A stretch of 39,884 bases of DNA from Flavisphingomonas formosensis. GTDB lineage: Bacteria > Pseudomonadota > Alphaproteobacteria > Sphingomonadales > Sphingomonadaceae. The DNA lies in NCBI RefSeq assembly GCF_009755815.1, contig NZ_WRPK01000022.1, positions 1 to 39,884 on the forward strand, in the 5' to 3' direction. The position numbers were made by a program, and so were the translations under genes. Every line of letters starts with the position of its first letter. The stretch's first letter is position 1. The notes under the pieces are model-generated. The model had not been told where the DNA came from, did not search any database, and worked only from the letters and a program-made list of their open reading frames with translations. Of the stretch, positions 7,495-15,769 are shown in pieces.

Positions 7495-9237
7495 ATGTCC
7501 GACATCCTCATCCGCGGCGGTACCGTGATCGACGGCACCGGCGCGAAGCCCTTTGCCGCCGACGTGCGCGTTTCCGGCAGCACCATCGCGGAGATCGGTC
7601 AGGGCCTGAATGCGAGGCCCGGCGAGCAGGTGGTGGACGCCACCGGCTGCTATGTGACCCCCGGCTTCATCGAGAGCCACACCCATTATGACGCCACCAT
7701 GTGGTGGCAGCCGGACCTGGATCCGCTGCCCGGCATGGGCGCGACCACCGTCATCCTCGGCAATTGCGGCTTCACCGCTGCGCCGCTCTCCAAGGAGAAG
7801 GCGGCACAGATGGAGATGATCAAGATCTTCTCCTTCTTCGAGGACATCCCCCTGAAGCCGTTCCTCCAGAACGTGCCGTGGGATTGGGAGAAATGGTCCG
7901 AATACAAGGCCTCGATGGCCAAGAATGTCCAGCTGCCGACCAACTATTCCGCCTTCGTCGGCCATATCACGCTGCGCCTGGCGGCGATGGGCCTCGAGGC
8001 ATGGGAGCGCGCGGCGACGCCGGCCGAGATCGCGCGCATGGCCGAGTTGCTGACCGACGCGCTCGATGCCGGCGCGCTCGGCATGTCCGACAATCTCCAC
8101 GATCATGATGGCGACGACCGCCCAATTCCGACGCTGCTCGCCGATGACGCCGAGTTCGAGGCGCTGTTCGATGTGCTCGCCCGCTATCCGGGCGTCACCT
8201 ACCAGGTGATCATCGACACTTTCATGCGCATGACCGGCCCGCAGAGCCTCGAGCGCCTCGAGCGCCTGACCAAAGGCAAGGGCATCCGTATGCAGGTCGC
8301 CGGCGCCATCCCGACGCTGGGCTTCCAGAAGGAGGCGCTGGAGCAGATGCGTCCACGCGTCGAGCGCATGCAGGCCGAGGGCGTCGACCTGTGGCCGGGC
8401 TATGCCCATGTTTCGCCGACCAGCACGCTCAGCCTGATCAAATCGCTGATCTTCGCCCAGTCGAACGACTATGTCTGGCATGAGGTCGTTCTTGCCGAGA
8501 CCCATGAGGAGAAGGCGCGCATGCTCGCCGATCCGGAGTGGCGCGCGCGGGCTCGGGAGAGCTGGGACACGATGGCCTGGCCGCATTCGCCGATGAACAA
8601 CCCGCACAACCTGAACCTGTTCGATTCCGAGAATGGCGCCGGCCCGGTCGGCCTCACGCTGAAGGATTTCGCCGACAGCCGCGGGCTGCATCGTTCGGAC
8701 GCGATGGCGCAGTGGATCCTCGAGAACGGCACCAGGTCGACCGTTCACATGGCGCCTTTCCCGAAGGACGAAGAGCTCACCGTCAAGCTGATGCATGACG
8801 AGAAATCGGTCGGCAACATCTCGGATGCCGGCGCGCATCTCCAGATGCTGTGCGGCGGCGGCGAAAACATCCTGCTCTTCACCAAATATGTGAAGGAAGG
8901 CGTGATCTCGATCGAGCAGGCCGTGCATGTGAAGACCGGCAAGCTCGCCAATTTCTTCGGCCTGACCGAGACCGGCGAGATCAAGACCGGCAAGCGCGCG
9001 GACATCGTCGTCTTCAACATCGACGAGATCCAGTATCGCGACATGGAGAAGCGCTTCGACGTTCCCGATGGGGAGGGCGGCACCACCTGGCGCTTCACCC
9101 GCCAGGCCGCGCCGATGCGCCTTACCCTAGTGAACGGCGTCGCGACGTTCGACGGCACCCGGTCCACGGGCGCACGTCCCGGCGAATATCTCGCGCCGCG
9201 CGCCGCGAGCGAGGCGATCGCGATGGCTGCCGAGTAG
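7495..9237 (+). CDS. amidohydrolase, D-aminoacylase-related, paralogue 3 of 3
   Basis: The 580-residue third copy shares the architecture and the landmarks FIESHTHYDATMWW, VILGNCGFTAAPLS, ISDAGAHLQMLCGGGEN and GKRADIVVFNIDEIQ. It is the most diverged of the three. LSTNLLDHDGEDRP of the others becomes MSDNLHDHDGDDRP, IIDVALMRD becomes IIDTFMRMT, and IHTMTGKIAEHFF becomes VHVKTGKLANFFG. The strand-5 segment IRMQVAGAIP again lacks histidine. These pocket-side changes suggest a different substrate from copies 1 and 2. The ATG at 7495 has GGAG about 10 bases upstream. It lies behind a hairpin terminator and may have its own promoter in the 134-bp gap. Confidence 0.8.
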   Translation: MSDILIRGGTVIDGTGAKPFAADVRVSGSTIAEIGQGLNARPGEQVVDATGCYVTPGFIESHTHYDATMWWQPDLDPLPGMGATTVILGNCGFTAAPLSKEKAAQMEMIKIFSFFEDIPLKPFLQNVPWDWEKWSEYKASMAKNVQLPTNYSAFVGHITLRLAAMGLEAWERAATPAEIARMAELLTDALDAGALGMSDNLHDHDGDDRPIPTLLADDAEFEALFDVLARYPGVTYQVIIDTFMRMTGPQSLERLERLTKGKGIRMQVAGAIPTLGFQKEALEQMRPRVERMQAEGVDLWPGYAHVSPTSTLSLIKSLIFAQSNDYVWHEVVLAETHEEKARMLADPEWRARARESWDTMAWPHSPMNNPHNLNLFDSENGAGPVGLTLKDFADSRGLHRSDAMAQWILENGTRSTVHMAPFPKDEELTVKLMHDEKSVGNISDAGAHLQMLCGGGENILLFTKYVKEGVISIEQAVHVKTGKLANFFGLTETGEIKTGKRADIVVFNIDEIQYRDMEKRFDVPDGEGGTTWRFTRQAAPMRLTLVNGVATFDGTRSTGARPGEYLAPRAASEAIAMAAE

Positions 9238-9323
9238 GCTCCGCTTCATCCTCTCCATCTTCGCTCTCGGATCGGAGATGGGAGGACAGCCGTCTTGCGA
9301 GAGGGTGGTGGTTTGAGAGGGCG

Positions 9324-9351
9324 TCTTGGCGCAGGTCCAGCTGCGCCAAGA
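9324..9351. terminator. perfect 11-bp hairpin between convergent genes
   Basis: TCTTGGCGCAG (9324-9334) and CTGCGCCAAGA (9341-9351) are exact reverse complements around a 6-base loop. It lies between the third amidohydrolase and the outer-membrane efflux gene, which converge, so it probably serves both strands. There is no strong T-run on either side. A weaker stem, CCTCTCCATC with GATGGGAGG at about 9250-9285, precedes it. Confidence 0.55.
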
Positions 9352-9418
9352 TGAAACGGATCAAAATCGCGCTTCGACAGCTAATGGCTCGCTGCGGTCT
9401 GTGCTGCCCGGAGTGGGC

Positions 9419-10816
9419 TCAATCGCGTGTTGCCTGAAGGATACTTTCCTCACTCCAGCCGCCGCCCATCGCTTGATAGAGCTGCACCCGTGCGGTCAGC
9501 GCGTCTGCCTGGAGCTGGACGAGAGTGAGCTGGACCGACAGCAGCCCACGTTGCGCGTCGAGCTGCTCCAGATAGGGCGAATAGCCTTCCCGATACCGGT
9601 TGCTGGCCAGGCGAAGCGCCTCGGCAAGTGCGTCTCGCTGCGCTGCGGCCTGGCCGATCTGCTCGTCCACTCGCTTCGCGGTGGCAAGCGCATCTTCCAC
9701 CTCGCGCAGTCCGGTCAGCACCGTCCGGCGATAGGCAAAGGCCGCCTGGTCCCTCTGCGCGCCCGCCGCTTCCGCTTGTGCAGTGAGGCGGCCGCCCTCG
9801 AACAGCGGCGCGAGCACGCTGCCGCCGGCGGACCAGATGGTGATCGGGTCGCTGAGCAGCGTCGAGATCGCGGCGCCAGCCGCAGCCGAAAGGCGCACCT
9901 GCGGCAGGAAGCGCTTCCGCGCCGCCGCCAGCGATTTGTCCGCGCCGGCGAGCTGATATTCGGCCTGGGCGATATCGGGGCGGCGACGCAGCAGGGCCGA
10001 GGGCAATCCTTCGCCGATAAGGGGTTTGTGCAGCTTGTCGAGCGACAAGCCGCGGGTGATAGTAGCTGGCGGATCGCCGGTAAGCTGGCTTAGCGTGTTT
10101 TCCACGCGTGAGATCGCAAGCTCGATCTGCGGGATGATCTGCGCCGTCGCCTCATATTCCGCCCTGGCTTGCTGCAGTTCCAGCTTGGGCGAATAACCGC
10201 GCTCCACCCGGGATGTCGCGACCCGGAGCGATTCTGATCGTGCGGCCAGGGTTGCGCGCGCCACCTCCAGCCGGGCATCGAGCCCGAGAAGCGTGATATA
10301 GGCGTTTGCGGTCGCGCCGGCGACGGAGAGGCGCACGCCGTCCCGTGCGGCCTGGCTCGCGAAGTAGATGGCACGGGCTGCCGCCCGCTGATCCGCGAGG
10401 CGGCCGAAAATATCCGCCTCCCACGCGATCTGGATCTGAGGTTGCACGGCATTCTGCTCGACCGGCAAGCCAAAGGCGTTGACGCTGCGTGAGCGTGCGC
10501 CCGCGGCGCTGACGTCGAGCGTGGGTAGCAGCTGTGCCCGTGCCAGCTGCTCGTTCGCTTGTGCTTCGCGGACCCGACCCATCGCAATGCCGATGTCAGG
10601 ATTGTTCGCCAGTGCCTTTTCGACCAGCGCGGTCAGCGTGCCATCACCGAAGCCTTGCCACCAGGCAATGTCGATTGGTGCGGTCGGCCCGGCATCGGTC
10701 CGCCAGGCCGACGGGGGCGCGAGTGCCGGAAGGCGGGCCGTTTCGACCATGGGTCCGGCGCACCCCGTCGCCAGCAACAGCATGGCAGGCTGCCAGGAAG
10801 GAAATCGGACCGTCAT
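9419..10816 (-). CDS. NodT-family outer-membrane efflux lipoprotein (efflux system 1)
   Basis: The 465-residue TolC-like channel starts with a lipoprotein signal peptide ending LLLATGC, giving a lipidated Cys19. The two repeated outer-membrane-factor domains follow, with IAWEADIFGRLADQRAAARA in repeat 1. In repeat 2 are PSALLRRRPDIAQAEYQL and the final helix LRLASNRYREGYSPYLEQL. Such trimers form the outer-membrane duct of tripartite pumps. The start at 10816 is fixed by a four-base ATGA overlap with the stop of the adaptor gene, which implies translational coupling; an upstream ATG at 11113 would add 99 residues inside the adaptor gene and is rejected. It is last in the order MFS, adaptor, channel. 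The exported compound is unknown. Confidence 0.9.
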   Translation of the reverse strand: MTVRFPSWQPAMLLLATGCAGPMVETARLPALAPPSAWRTDAGPTAPIDIAWWQGFGDGTLTALVEKALANNPDIGIAMGRVREAQANEQLARAQLLPTLDVSAAGARSRSVNAFGLPVEQNAVQPQIQIAWEADIFGRLADQRAAARAIYFASQAARDGVRLSVAGATANAYITLLGLDARLEVARATLAARSESLRVATSRVERGYSPKLELQQARAEYEATAQIIPQIELAISRVENTLSQLTGDPPATITRGLSLDKLHKPLIGEGLPSALLRRRPDIAQAEYQLAGADKSLAAARKRFLPQVRLSAAAGAAISTLLSDPITIWSAGGSVLAPLFEGGRLTAQAEAAGAQRDQAAFAYRRTVLTGLREVEDALATAKRVDEQIGQAAAQRDALAEALRLASNRYREGYSPYLEQLDAQRGLLSVQLTLVQLQADALTARVQLYQAMGGGWSEESILQATRD

Positions 10817-11943
10817 CGGCCATTGCCATATGTGCGGACCTTGACCTCCACCGACATGCCGGGCCGCAGCCTTCGGGACGCTTCCTGCCCGGGATCGACG
10901 CGGATGCGCACCGCGATGCGCTGGGCGACCTTCACGAAATTGCCCGTGGCGTTGTCCGGCTTGATCACTGCGAACTCCGAGCCCGCTGCCGGTGAGATAT
11001 TCTCGATATGGCCGCGCAATCTGGTGCCGCCCAGGGCATCGACCTTGAACGTCGCCACCTGGCCGATCCGCATGTCGGCGGTCTGGGCTTCCTTGAAATT
11101 GGCAACGATCCACACGTCATGCGGCACGAGGAACATCAGTTGCGTCCCTGCCGTCGCGTAGGCGCCGTTGCGCACGCCGATTTCCGAGAGCTGCCCGTCG
11201 ACGGGTGCGCGGATCACCGTATTGTCGAGATCGACCTGGGCCAGCCGCAGCGCGGCCTTAGCGCCTTCGACCGCGGCCTCCAATCCCAGGCGGCCGACGA
11301 CGACGGTGCGCACGTCCTGCGTGCCGATCGCGCGTCCGGCCACCGCCTGGCGGACCGAGGCCTGCGCGGCCAGCAACGCGGCGCGGGTCTGGTCATATTC
11401 GCGAGTCGAGATCGATCCATCGGCGACGAGCGCCTGGGCGCGCCGCATGTCGGCTTCGGCGCGGACGAGCTGTGCCTGGGCATTGGCGATGCCGGCATCC
11501 TGGCTGGCCGTCGCCACCTCGCGCGATCGTTGCGCCTGGGTCGAGTTCGCCAGGGCGGCTTCCTGTGCGGCAACGTTGGCCCGTGCCTGCTCCACCCGGG
11601 CGCGATAAATGCGGTCGTCGATCGTGGCCAGGATCTGCCCCGCATGCACTTCGGCGAAATCCTGGACCGGTACGCTGGTGACATAGCCGCTAACCTGCGG
11701 GCTGATGATCGTCACTCGGCCGCGGACATAGGCATTGTCGGTCTTTTCGGCGAGGCCGGCAAAAGGAGGCAGCCGCCAAGCATAGAGGATTGCCAGAATG
11801 GCGACGACCGCGATCGCGACGATCGCGATGATCGTAGTCGGGTTTTTCTCCGGTGGTCGCCAGCCGCTCGCAGGCTCCTCCGGCGGCGGCGGCACGGTGG
11901 CGGTCTTCGGCTCCGTCGAGGGCGGGTTGCCCGGCTGATCCAT
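10813..11943 (-). CDS. HlyD/EmrA-type membrane-fusion protein (efflux system 1)
   Basis: This 376-residue periplasmic adaptor has a proline-rich cytosolic tail (residues 1-34) and one membrane helix (about 37-55, IIAIVAIAVVAILAILYAW). The lipoyl half-motif TDNAYVRGRVTIISPQVSG comes next, followed by a long coiled-coil hairpin (about 105-225). The second lipoyl half is VIRAPVDGQLSEIGVRNGAY, and beta-barrel segments around DVWIVANFKEAQTADMRIGQ close the protein. The NAYV-ISPxVSG pattern is typical of EmrA-like adaptors that pair with MFS pumps. It begins one base after the MFS stop and overlaps the channel gene by four bases, so the three products are probably made together. Confidence 0.9.
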   Translation of the reverse strand: MDQPGNPPSTEPKTATVPPPPEEPASGWRPPEKNPTTIIAIVAIAVVAILAILYAWRLPPFAGLAEKTDNAYVRGRVTIISPQVSGYVTSVPVQDFAEVHAGQILATIDDRIYRARVEQARANVAAQEAALANSTQAQRSREVATASQDAGIANAQAQLVRAEADMRRAQALVADGSISTREYDQTRAALLAAQASVRQAVAGRAIGTQDVRTVVVGRLGLEAAVEGAKAALRLAQVDLDNTVIRAPVDGQLSEIGVRNGAYATAGTQLMFLVPHDVWIVANFKEAQTADMRIGQVATFKVDALGGTRLRGHIENISPAAGSEFAVIKPDNATGNFVKVAQRIAVRIRVDPGQEASRRLRPGMSVEVKVRTYGNGR

Positions 11944-11944
11944 C

Positions 11945-13636
11945 CTAGCGTCCCTTTTTCGCCATGGCTTGCTGTGCTGCCTGAGCCGCCTGCATCATCC
12001 TTTGCTGAAGCAGGACGACAGGTGACATTTCGTGGCGCCGCAGAATCGACCAGCGGATCGCAAAACCCCACAGTGTCGCGAGCACGGCGAGCACACCCGC
12101 GAGAAAGAATACGTCGTTATAGGCCAGGATATTGGCCTCTCGTGCTACCTGCTGGGCCAGCAGCGCGGCACCTTCCGCGCTGCGCAGCGCCGGATCCCCG
12201 ACCACGCCTGCGACTGCGCTGCTGCCCGCCCTGATACGCCCGGCGACAAGGGGATCGGTCATCACGATCCGCTGAACCAGCTCGTGCGAATGGAATTTCT
12301 CGCGCACGATCTGGAATGTTCCGAGCAAGGCGGTGCCGACCAGGCCGCCGACGCTCTGGCTGATGCTGAACAGCACGACGAAGCTCACGAAATTGCGTCC
12401 ACCTGCCAGCAGAGTACGCGCAATGCCGATCACCATCGCCTGGCCGAGGAACAGCAGCGAGGCGAAGCCGATCAGCGCCTGGCTGACGTAGAATTGCTCG
12501 GCCCGAGTCACGTTCGTCGCGTTCGCGTCCATGAAGGCGCCGATCGCGATCAGGATCGTCGCGACGTTGAGCGGGCTCGCCAGATCTTGCGGACGGAAGC
12601 TCAGCACGCCCACGACGAGGCCGAGAATGGATGCGCCGACGATGATCAGGTTCAGGACGATCATCTGATCGTTGAGCAGCCCGAAGACGGTGAGCAGGCC
12701 CACCGATCCGAAGGTCTGCTCGGAAAGCAGGATGCGGATCGAAGACGCGATCAGCATCAGCCGGATCATCTCTCGGGTGCCGAGCCAGCGCGTGTTGATC
12801 AGCGGATTGGCGCGGCGATGCTCGACGACGAGGGCCGCGGCGATCAGCCCGATGCCGGCGACGAGCGACCAGCCCATCCAGGCGCGCTCGGTCCACCACT
12901 CGATGCGCCCCTCCGAGAGCACCGCTATGATCAGCCACATGCCTGGTGCCAGCAGCCCGAAGGTCAGGAAATCGAGCCGCTCGAACACCTTCTCGCGCTC
13001 GCTCGGCGGCAGCGGCAGGATCATGACGCAGGCCAGCGTCAGCAATGCCATCGCCAGCTCGAACCAATAGAGCATGTGCCAGTCACCCCAATCGAGCAGG
13101 CGCGGGGAGAGTGCGCGAGCCAGCGGGGTCGCAAGCTGCGGGATGCTGATCCCGATCATCACGCCGGCGAGCCGCTTGGGGGCTGGCATGGCCTGCATGA
13201 GATAGAGGATCGTCATGGTTGAGAGACCGGCGGCGGCCACCCCGCTCATCGCGCGCACGGCGACCGAGGTCCAGAAACCATGGGCGAACAGATGCAGCAG
13301 GGTGGTCGTCGCATAGGCCGCCAGCATGTAGCGGATGAAGGGTTGCAACCCGAATTGCTGGCGATATTTCACCAGCAGCAGGTTGGCCGTCACGTTGGTC
13401 ATGAAATAGGCAGCGGTCAGCCAGGTGCTCTCGTTGCTGTAGAGGCCGAGCGTCCCCTGCGCGAAATTGAGGTTCACCGTCACCAGCGCGTTGCCAAGGC
13501 CCTGGGTGATGCCGATCAGGCAGCCAATCGCGAAATAGAGACGGCGCCGGCTGGATGGATGATCCGGATTGGCGGGAGAGCCGGGAAGCGTCGGCCGTTC
13601 GTGCGGCTTGAAGACGTAACCGGGCGATTCGGCCAT
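11945..13636 (-). CDS. MFS efflux permease, DHA2-like (efflux system 1)
   Basis: The 563-residue inner-membrane protein has about 14 hydrophobic segments starting near residue 32, as in the EmrB/QacA (DHA2) group of proton-driven drug exporters. After TM1 it reads NESTWLTAAYFMTNVTANLL, the place where EmrB proteins have their WVxTAYxLAxAxxxP segment. The cytosolic motif A that follows is degenerate here (KYRQQFGLQPFIRY instead of a GxxxxRxGRR form). A 60-residue soluble loop lies before the last helix. It is the first gene of a three-gene operon. Upstream, GGGGGAG precedes the ATG by 11 bases, and a TTGAGC at 13694-13689 could be a weak -35. No regulator is adjacent. Substrate unknown. Confidence 0.85.
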   Translation of the reverse strand: MAESPGYVFKPHERPTLPGSPANPDHPSSRRRLYFAIGCLIGITQGLGNALVTVNLNFAQGTLGLYSNESTWLTAAYFMTNVTANLLLVKYRQQFGLQPFIRYMLAAYATTTLLHLFAHGFWTSVAVRAMSGVAAAGLSTMTILYLMQAMPAPKRLAGVMIGISIPQLATPLARALSPRLLDWGDWHMLYWFELAMALLTLACVMILPLPPSEREKVFERLDFLTFGLLAPGMWLIIAVLSEGRIEWWTERAWMGWSLVAGIGLIAAALVVEHRRANPLINTRWLGTREMIRLMLIASSIRILLSEQTFGSVGLLTVFGLLNDQMIVLNLIIVGASILGLVVGVLSFRPQDLASPLNVATILIAIGAFMDANATNVTRAEQFYVSQALIGFASLLFLGQAMVIGIARTLLAGGRNFVSFVVLFSISQSVGGLVGTALLGTFQIVREKFHSHELVQRIVMTDPLVAGRIRAGSSAVAGVVGDPALRSAEGAALLAQQVAREANILAYNDVFFLAGVLAVLATLWGFAIRWSILRRHEMSPVVLLQQRMMQAAQAAQQAMAKKGR

Positions 13637-13713
13637 GAGTCGTGTCGCTCCCCCTGACGCGTTTACCCTAACGGAGATCCCGCCCCTTGCTCAACGGGGA
13701 TGGGGGATGAGGA

Positions 13714-15165
13714 TCACGCCGTCTCCGCGGGCTGGGTGGTCCAGCCGAGATGCGGCAGGGTGATCGATCGTTTGCCCGATAGATCTGTGCGACACACGAA
13801 GAGATCGCGGCTCTCGATATAGCTCAGCAAGCGGCGCACCCGGCCGAGCGAACTCGTGCCGTAGGTCTGCGCGATTGCCGTGTCGCTGGGGCAGGGGGCA
13901 CCTTCTCGTGCCGCGCGGGCCACAAGCAGGAACGGCCCGAGCATCTCTTCCGGAAGCCCGCGGGCGATTTCGATTGCCTGGGCCCAGTCGCCGTCCGGCC
14001 GATCGAATATGCCGGCCCGCGCGCAGGCCAGCCGGCGCGAGAAACCGGGCAGATCCAGTGGCGGCCGGGGCAGGCCCGCCATGCGGCAGCGTATGCCGAA
14101 ATCCTGGAACAGCGTCGGTACCGCCCGAAACGCGCTGTCGTCGTCCGCTACGATGTCGCGCAGCACCTGTGCGACGATTGCCTCCACCTCGTCAGCGTCC
14201 TTGGCGGGCAGCGCGGGCGTGCCATGCTGAACCGGCGGCTGCTCGATCGCTTCCATCACCTCTTCGGCCGGAACCGGCGTGGGAGGAGGTGGCGGAGGCG
14301 GTGCCGGCTCTTGCGTGGCAGCGAGCAGCAGCGCCTTCATGTCTTCGCTTCCCGCCTCGGGCAGCGGCACCAGCTTGGGGCTGCCGCTGCGGGCGGAGGT
14401 CTCCACCGCAGCGATGCGCACTTCGACCGGACGGCGCGACACGGCCGGGCCGAGGGCCAGGAAGGATCCGCGCTGGAGATCGCGAATCTGCTCGGCCTGC
14501 CGCCGCTCCATGCCCAGCAGGTCGGCGGCACGGGCCATGTCGATGTCGAGGAAGGTGCGGCCCATCAGGAAATTGGAGGCTTCTGCGGCCACGTTCTTGG
14601 CGAGCTTGGCCAAGCGCTGGGTAGCGATGACACCGGCGAGACCGCGTTTGCGGCCGCGGCACATCAGGTTGGTCATCGACGAAAGCGACGCGCGGCGCAC
14701 CTCTTCGGTCACCTCGGCGCCCTGCGCCGGCGCGAAGAGCTGTGCTTCGTCCACCACCACGAGCGCGGGATACCAATGGTCGCGCGGCGCATCGAACAAG
14801 GCCGAGAGGAAGGTCGCGGTGCAGCGCATCTGCCCTTCGACTTCGAGCCCCTCGAGATTCAGCACCACGGATGCGCGGTGCTCGCGGATGCGCAGCGCAA
14901 AGCGCTCGATCTCGCGCTCGGCATAATCGGCGGCTTCCACCACGACATGGCCGTAACGATCGGCCAACGTCACGAAATCCCCTTCGGGATCGATCACCAC
15001 CTGCTGCACCTGCCCGGCGGAACGTTCCAGCAGCCGGCGCAGAAGGTGCGACTTTCCCGATCCCGAATTGCCCTGAACCAGCAGTCGGGTCGCCAGCAAT
15101 TCCTCCAGGTCCATGGTGACGGGCTTGCCGGCGGTATCCAGCCCCATCTCGATCTGAACGGTCAT
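13714..15165 (-). CDS. HerA/DUF87-like P-loop ATPase
   Basis: The roughly 483-residue protein opens with a short beta-barrel-like stretch and Walker A GNSGSGKS (32-39). DPEGDF comes after the P-loop, as in the HerA/FtsK superfamily. YPALVVVDEAQLFAP is Walker B, and SLSSMTNLMCRGRKRGLAGVIATQRLAKL supplies the sensor region with an arginine-rich loop. A run of seven prolines (about 280-290) links the ATPase to a helical C-terminal domain of about 170 residues that I do not recognise. Its last part, DTAIAQTYGTSSLGRVRRLLSY, looks like a winged helix. HerA proteins form hexameric DNA translocases with the nuclease NurA, but no NurA gene is in the window. Start 15165 or 15177 is undecided; neither has a clear ribosome site. 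Confidence 0.8.
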   Translation of the reverse strand: MTVQIEMGLDTAGKPVTMDLEELLATRLLVQGNSGSGKSHLLRRLLERSAGQVQQVVIDPEGDFVTLADRYGHVVVEAADYAEREIERFALRIREHRASVVLNLEGLEVEGQMRCTATFLSALFDAPRDHWYPALVVVDEAQLFAPAQGAEVTEEVRRASLSSMTNLMCRGRKRGLAGVIATQRLAKLAKNVAAEASNFLMGRTFLDIDMARAADLLGMERRQAEQIRDLQRGSFLALGPAVSRRPVEVRIAAVETSARSGSPKLVPLPEAGSEDMKALLLAATQEPAPPPPPPPTPVPAEEVMEAIEQPPVQHGTPALPAKDADEVEAIVAQVLRDIVADDDSAFRAVPTLFQDFGIRCRMAGLPRPPLDLPGFSRRLACARAGIFDRPDGDWAQAIEIARGLPEEMLGPFLLVARAAREGAPCPSDTAIAQTYGTSSLGRVRRLLSYIESRDLFVCRTDLSGKRSITLPHLGWTTQPAETA

Positions 15166-15298
15166 GCCGACCAGCATTGGACAGGCTGGGTTGCAGGAGC
15201 AAGGCCGTAGGGAAAGTTATCCCCAGGCGATTGCCTCCCTAGGCCTGGCCCGTCACCTTCACCTCGATGTCTCCCCTGCTTGAGGTTTTCGCCGTCCG

Positions 15299-15769
15299 TC
15301 AGGCGCGGGGTCCGCGCTCGCCCGTCAGATAGCCGGTTATCGCAGCCCGGCCCTGTTCGGTCAGCTCCACCCAAACGCGCCTGCGATCGTGCATATCCGA
15401 GCTCCGGCGCACGAGCCCCAGTTTCTCCATCTGGCCGAGCCAGCGCAGCGACGTCGTCGGCGGCACGCAGGCGGCGATACCGACATCGCTGATCGAAAGA
15501 GCGCGGCCTTCTTCGGCGCTTGCATAGAGATCGAGCAGCATGTCCCATGCCGGTTCGGAGAACAGCGTGGCATCCAGCCAGCTATTGCGGCGCCGTCGTT
15601 CCGCATAGAGCCGCCGGGCGGCCGCGCCGTTTTCCGTGTTCGGCTTCCTGCCGTTCGCCGTCAACGCCTCGCGCCGCCTCCGCAGGCTGGAGATGATCGC
15701 GTCGATCTGCGCCACAGTCAGGTCGCAAAGCTCGTCGGGGGCGGGCCATCTCTGGCAATCCATCTTCAC
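15299..15769 (-). CDS. MarR-family winged-helix regulator
   Basis: The 156-residue protein ends in a winged helix: ALSISDVGIAACVPPTTSLRWLGQMEKLGLV (recognition helix CVPPTTSLRWLGQM), then the wing SSDMHDRRRVWVELTEQG, whose D-x-R-R pattern is the MarR signature. The N-terminal 60 residues are a charged helix (about 17-35, DLTVAQIDAIISSLRRRREA) and a basic stretch, presumably for dimerization. Start is a GTG at 15769 that overlaps the TGA of the upstream GNAT gene (GTGA), with GGAGGG 5 bases upstream. The pair is therefore translationally coupled. MarR dimers usually repress nearby genes and respond to small phenolic ligands or oxidants; a role in controlling its own operon is likely but not shown. 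Confidence 0.8.
   Translation of the reverse strand: MKMDCQRWPAPDELCDLTVAQIDAIISSLRRRREALTANGRKPNTENGAAARRLYAERRRRNSWLDATLFSEPAWDMLLDLYASAEEGRALSISDVGIAACVPPTTSLRWLGQMEKLGLVRRSSDMHDRRRVWVELTEQGRAAITGYLTGERGPRA

Noticed and set aside
3506..8928. Very long open frames on the minus strand opposite the three amidohydrolases (552, 641 and 478 codons)
   Set aside because: They are antisense to well-supported genes, their translations are rich in Arg, His and Asp with no known fold, and each one mirrors its paralogue because the sense strands are paralogous. High GC with biased third positions creates such frames.
15217..15225. TTATCCCCA, one base from a DnaA box
   Set aside because: It is a single imperfect copy with no cluster, no AT-rich unwinding region and no replication genes nearby.
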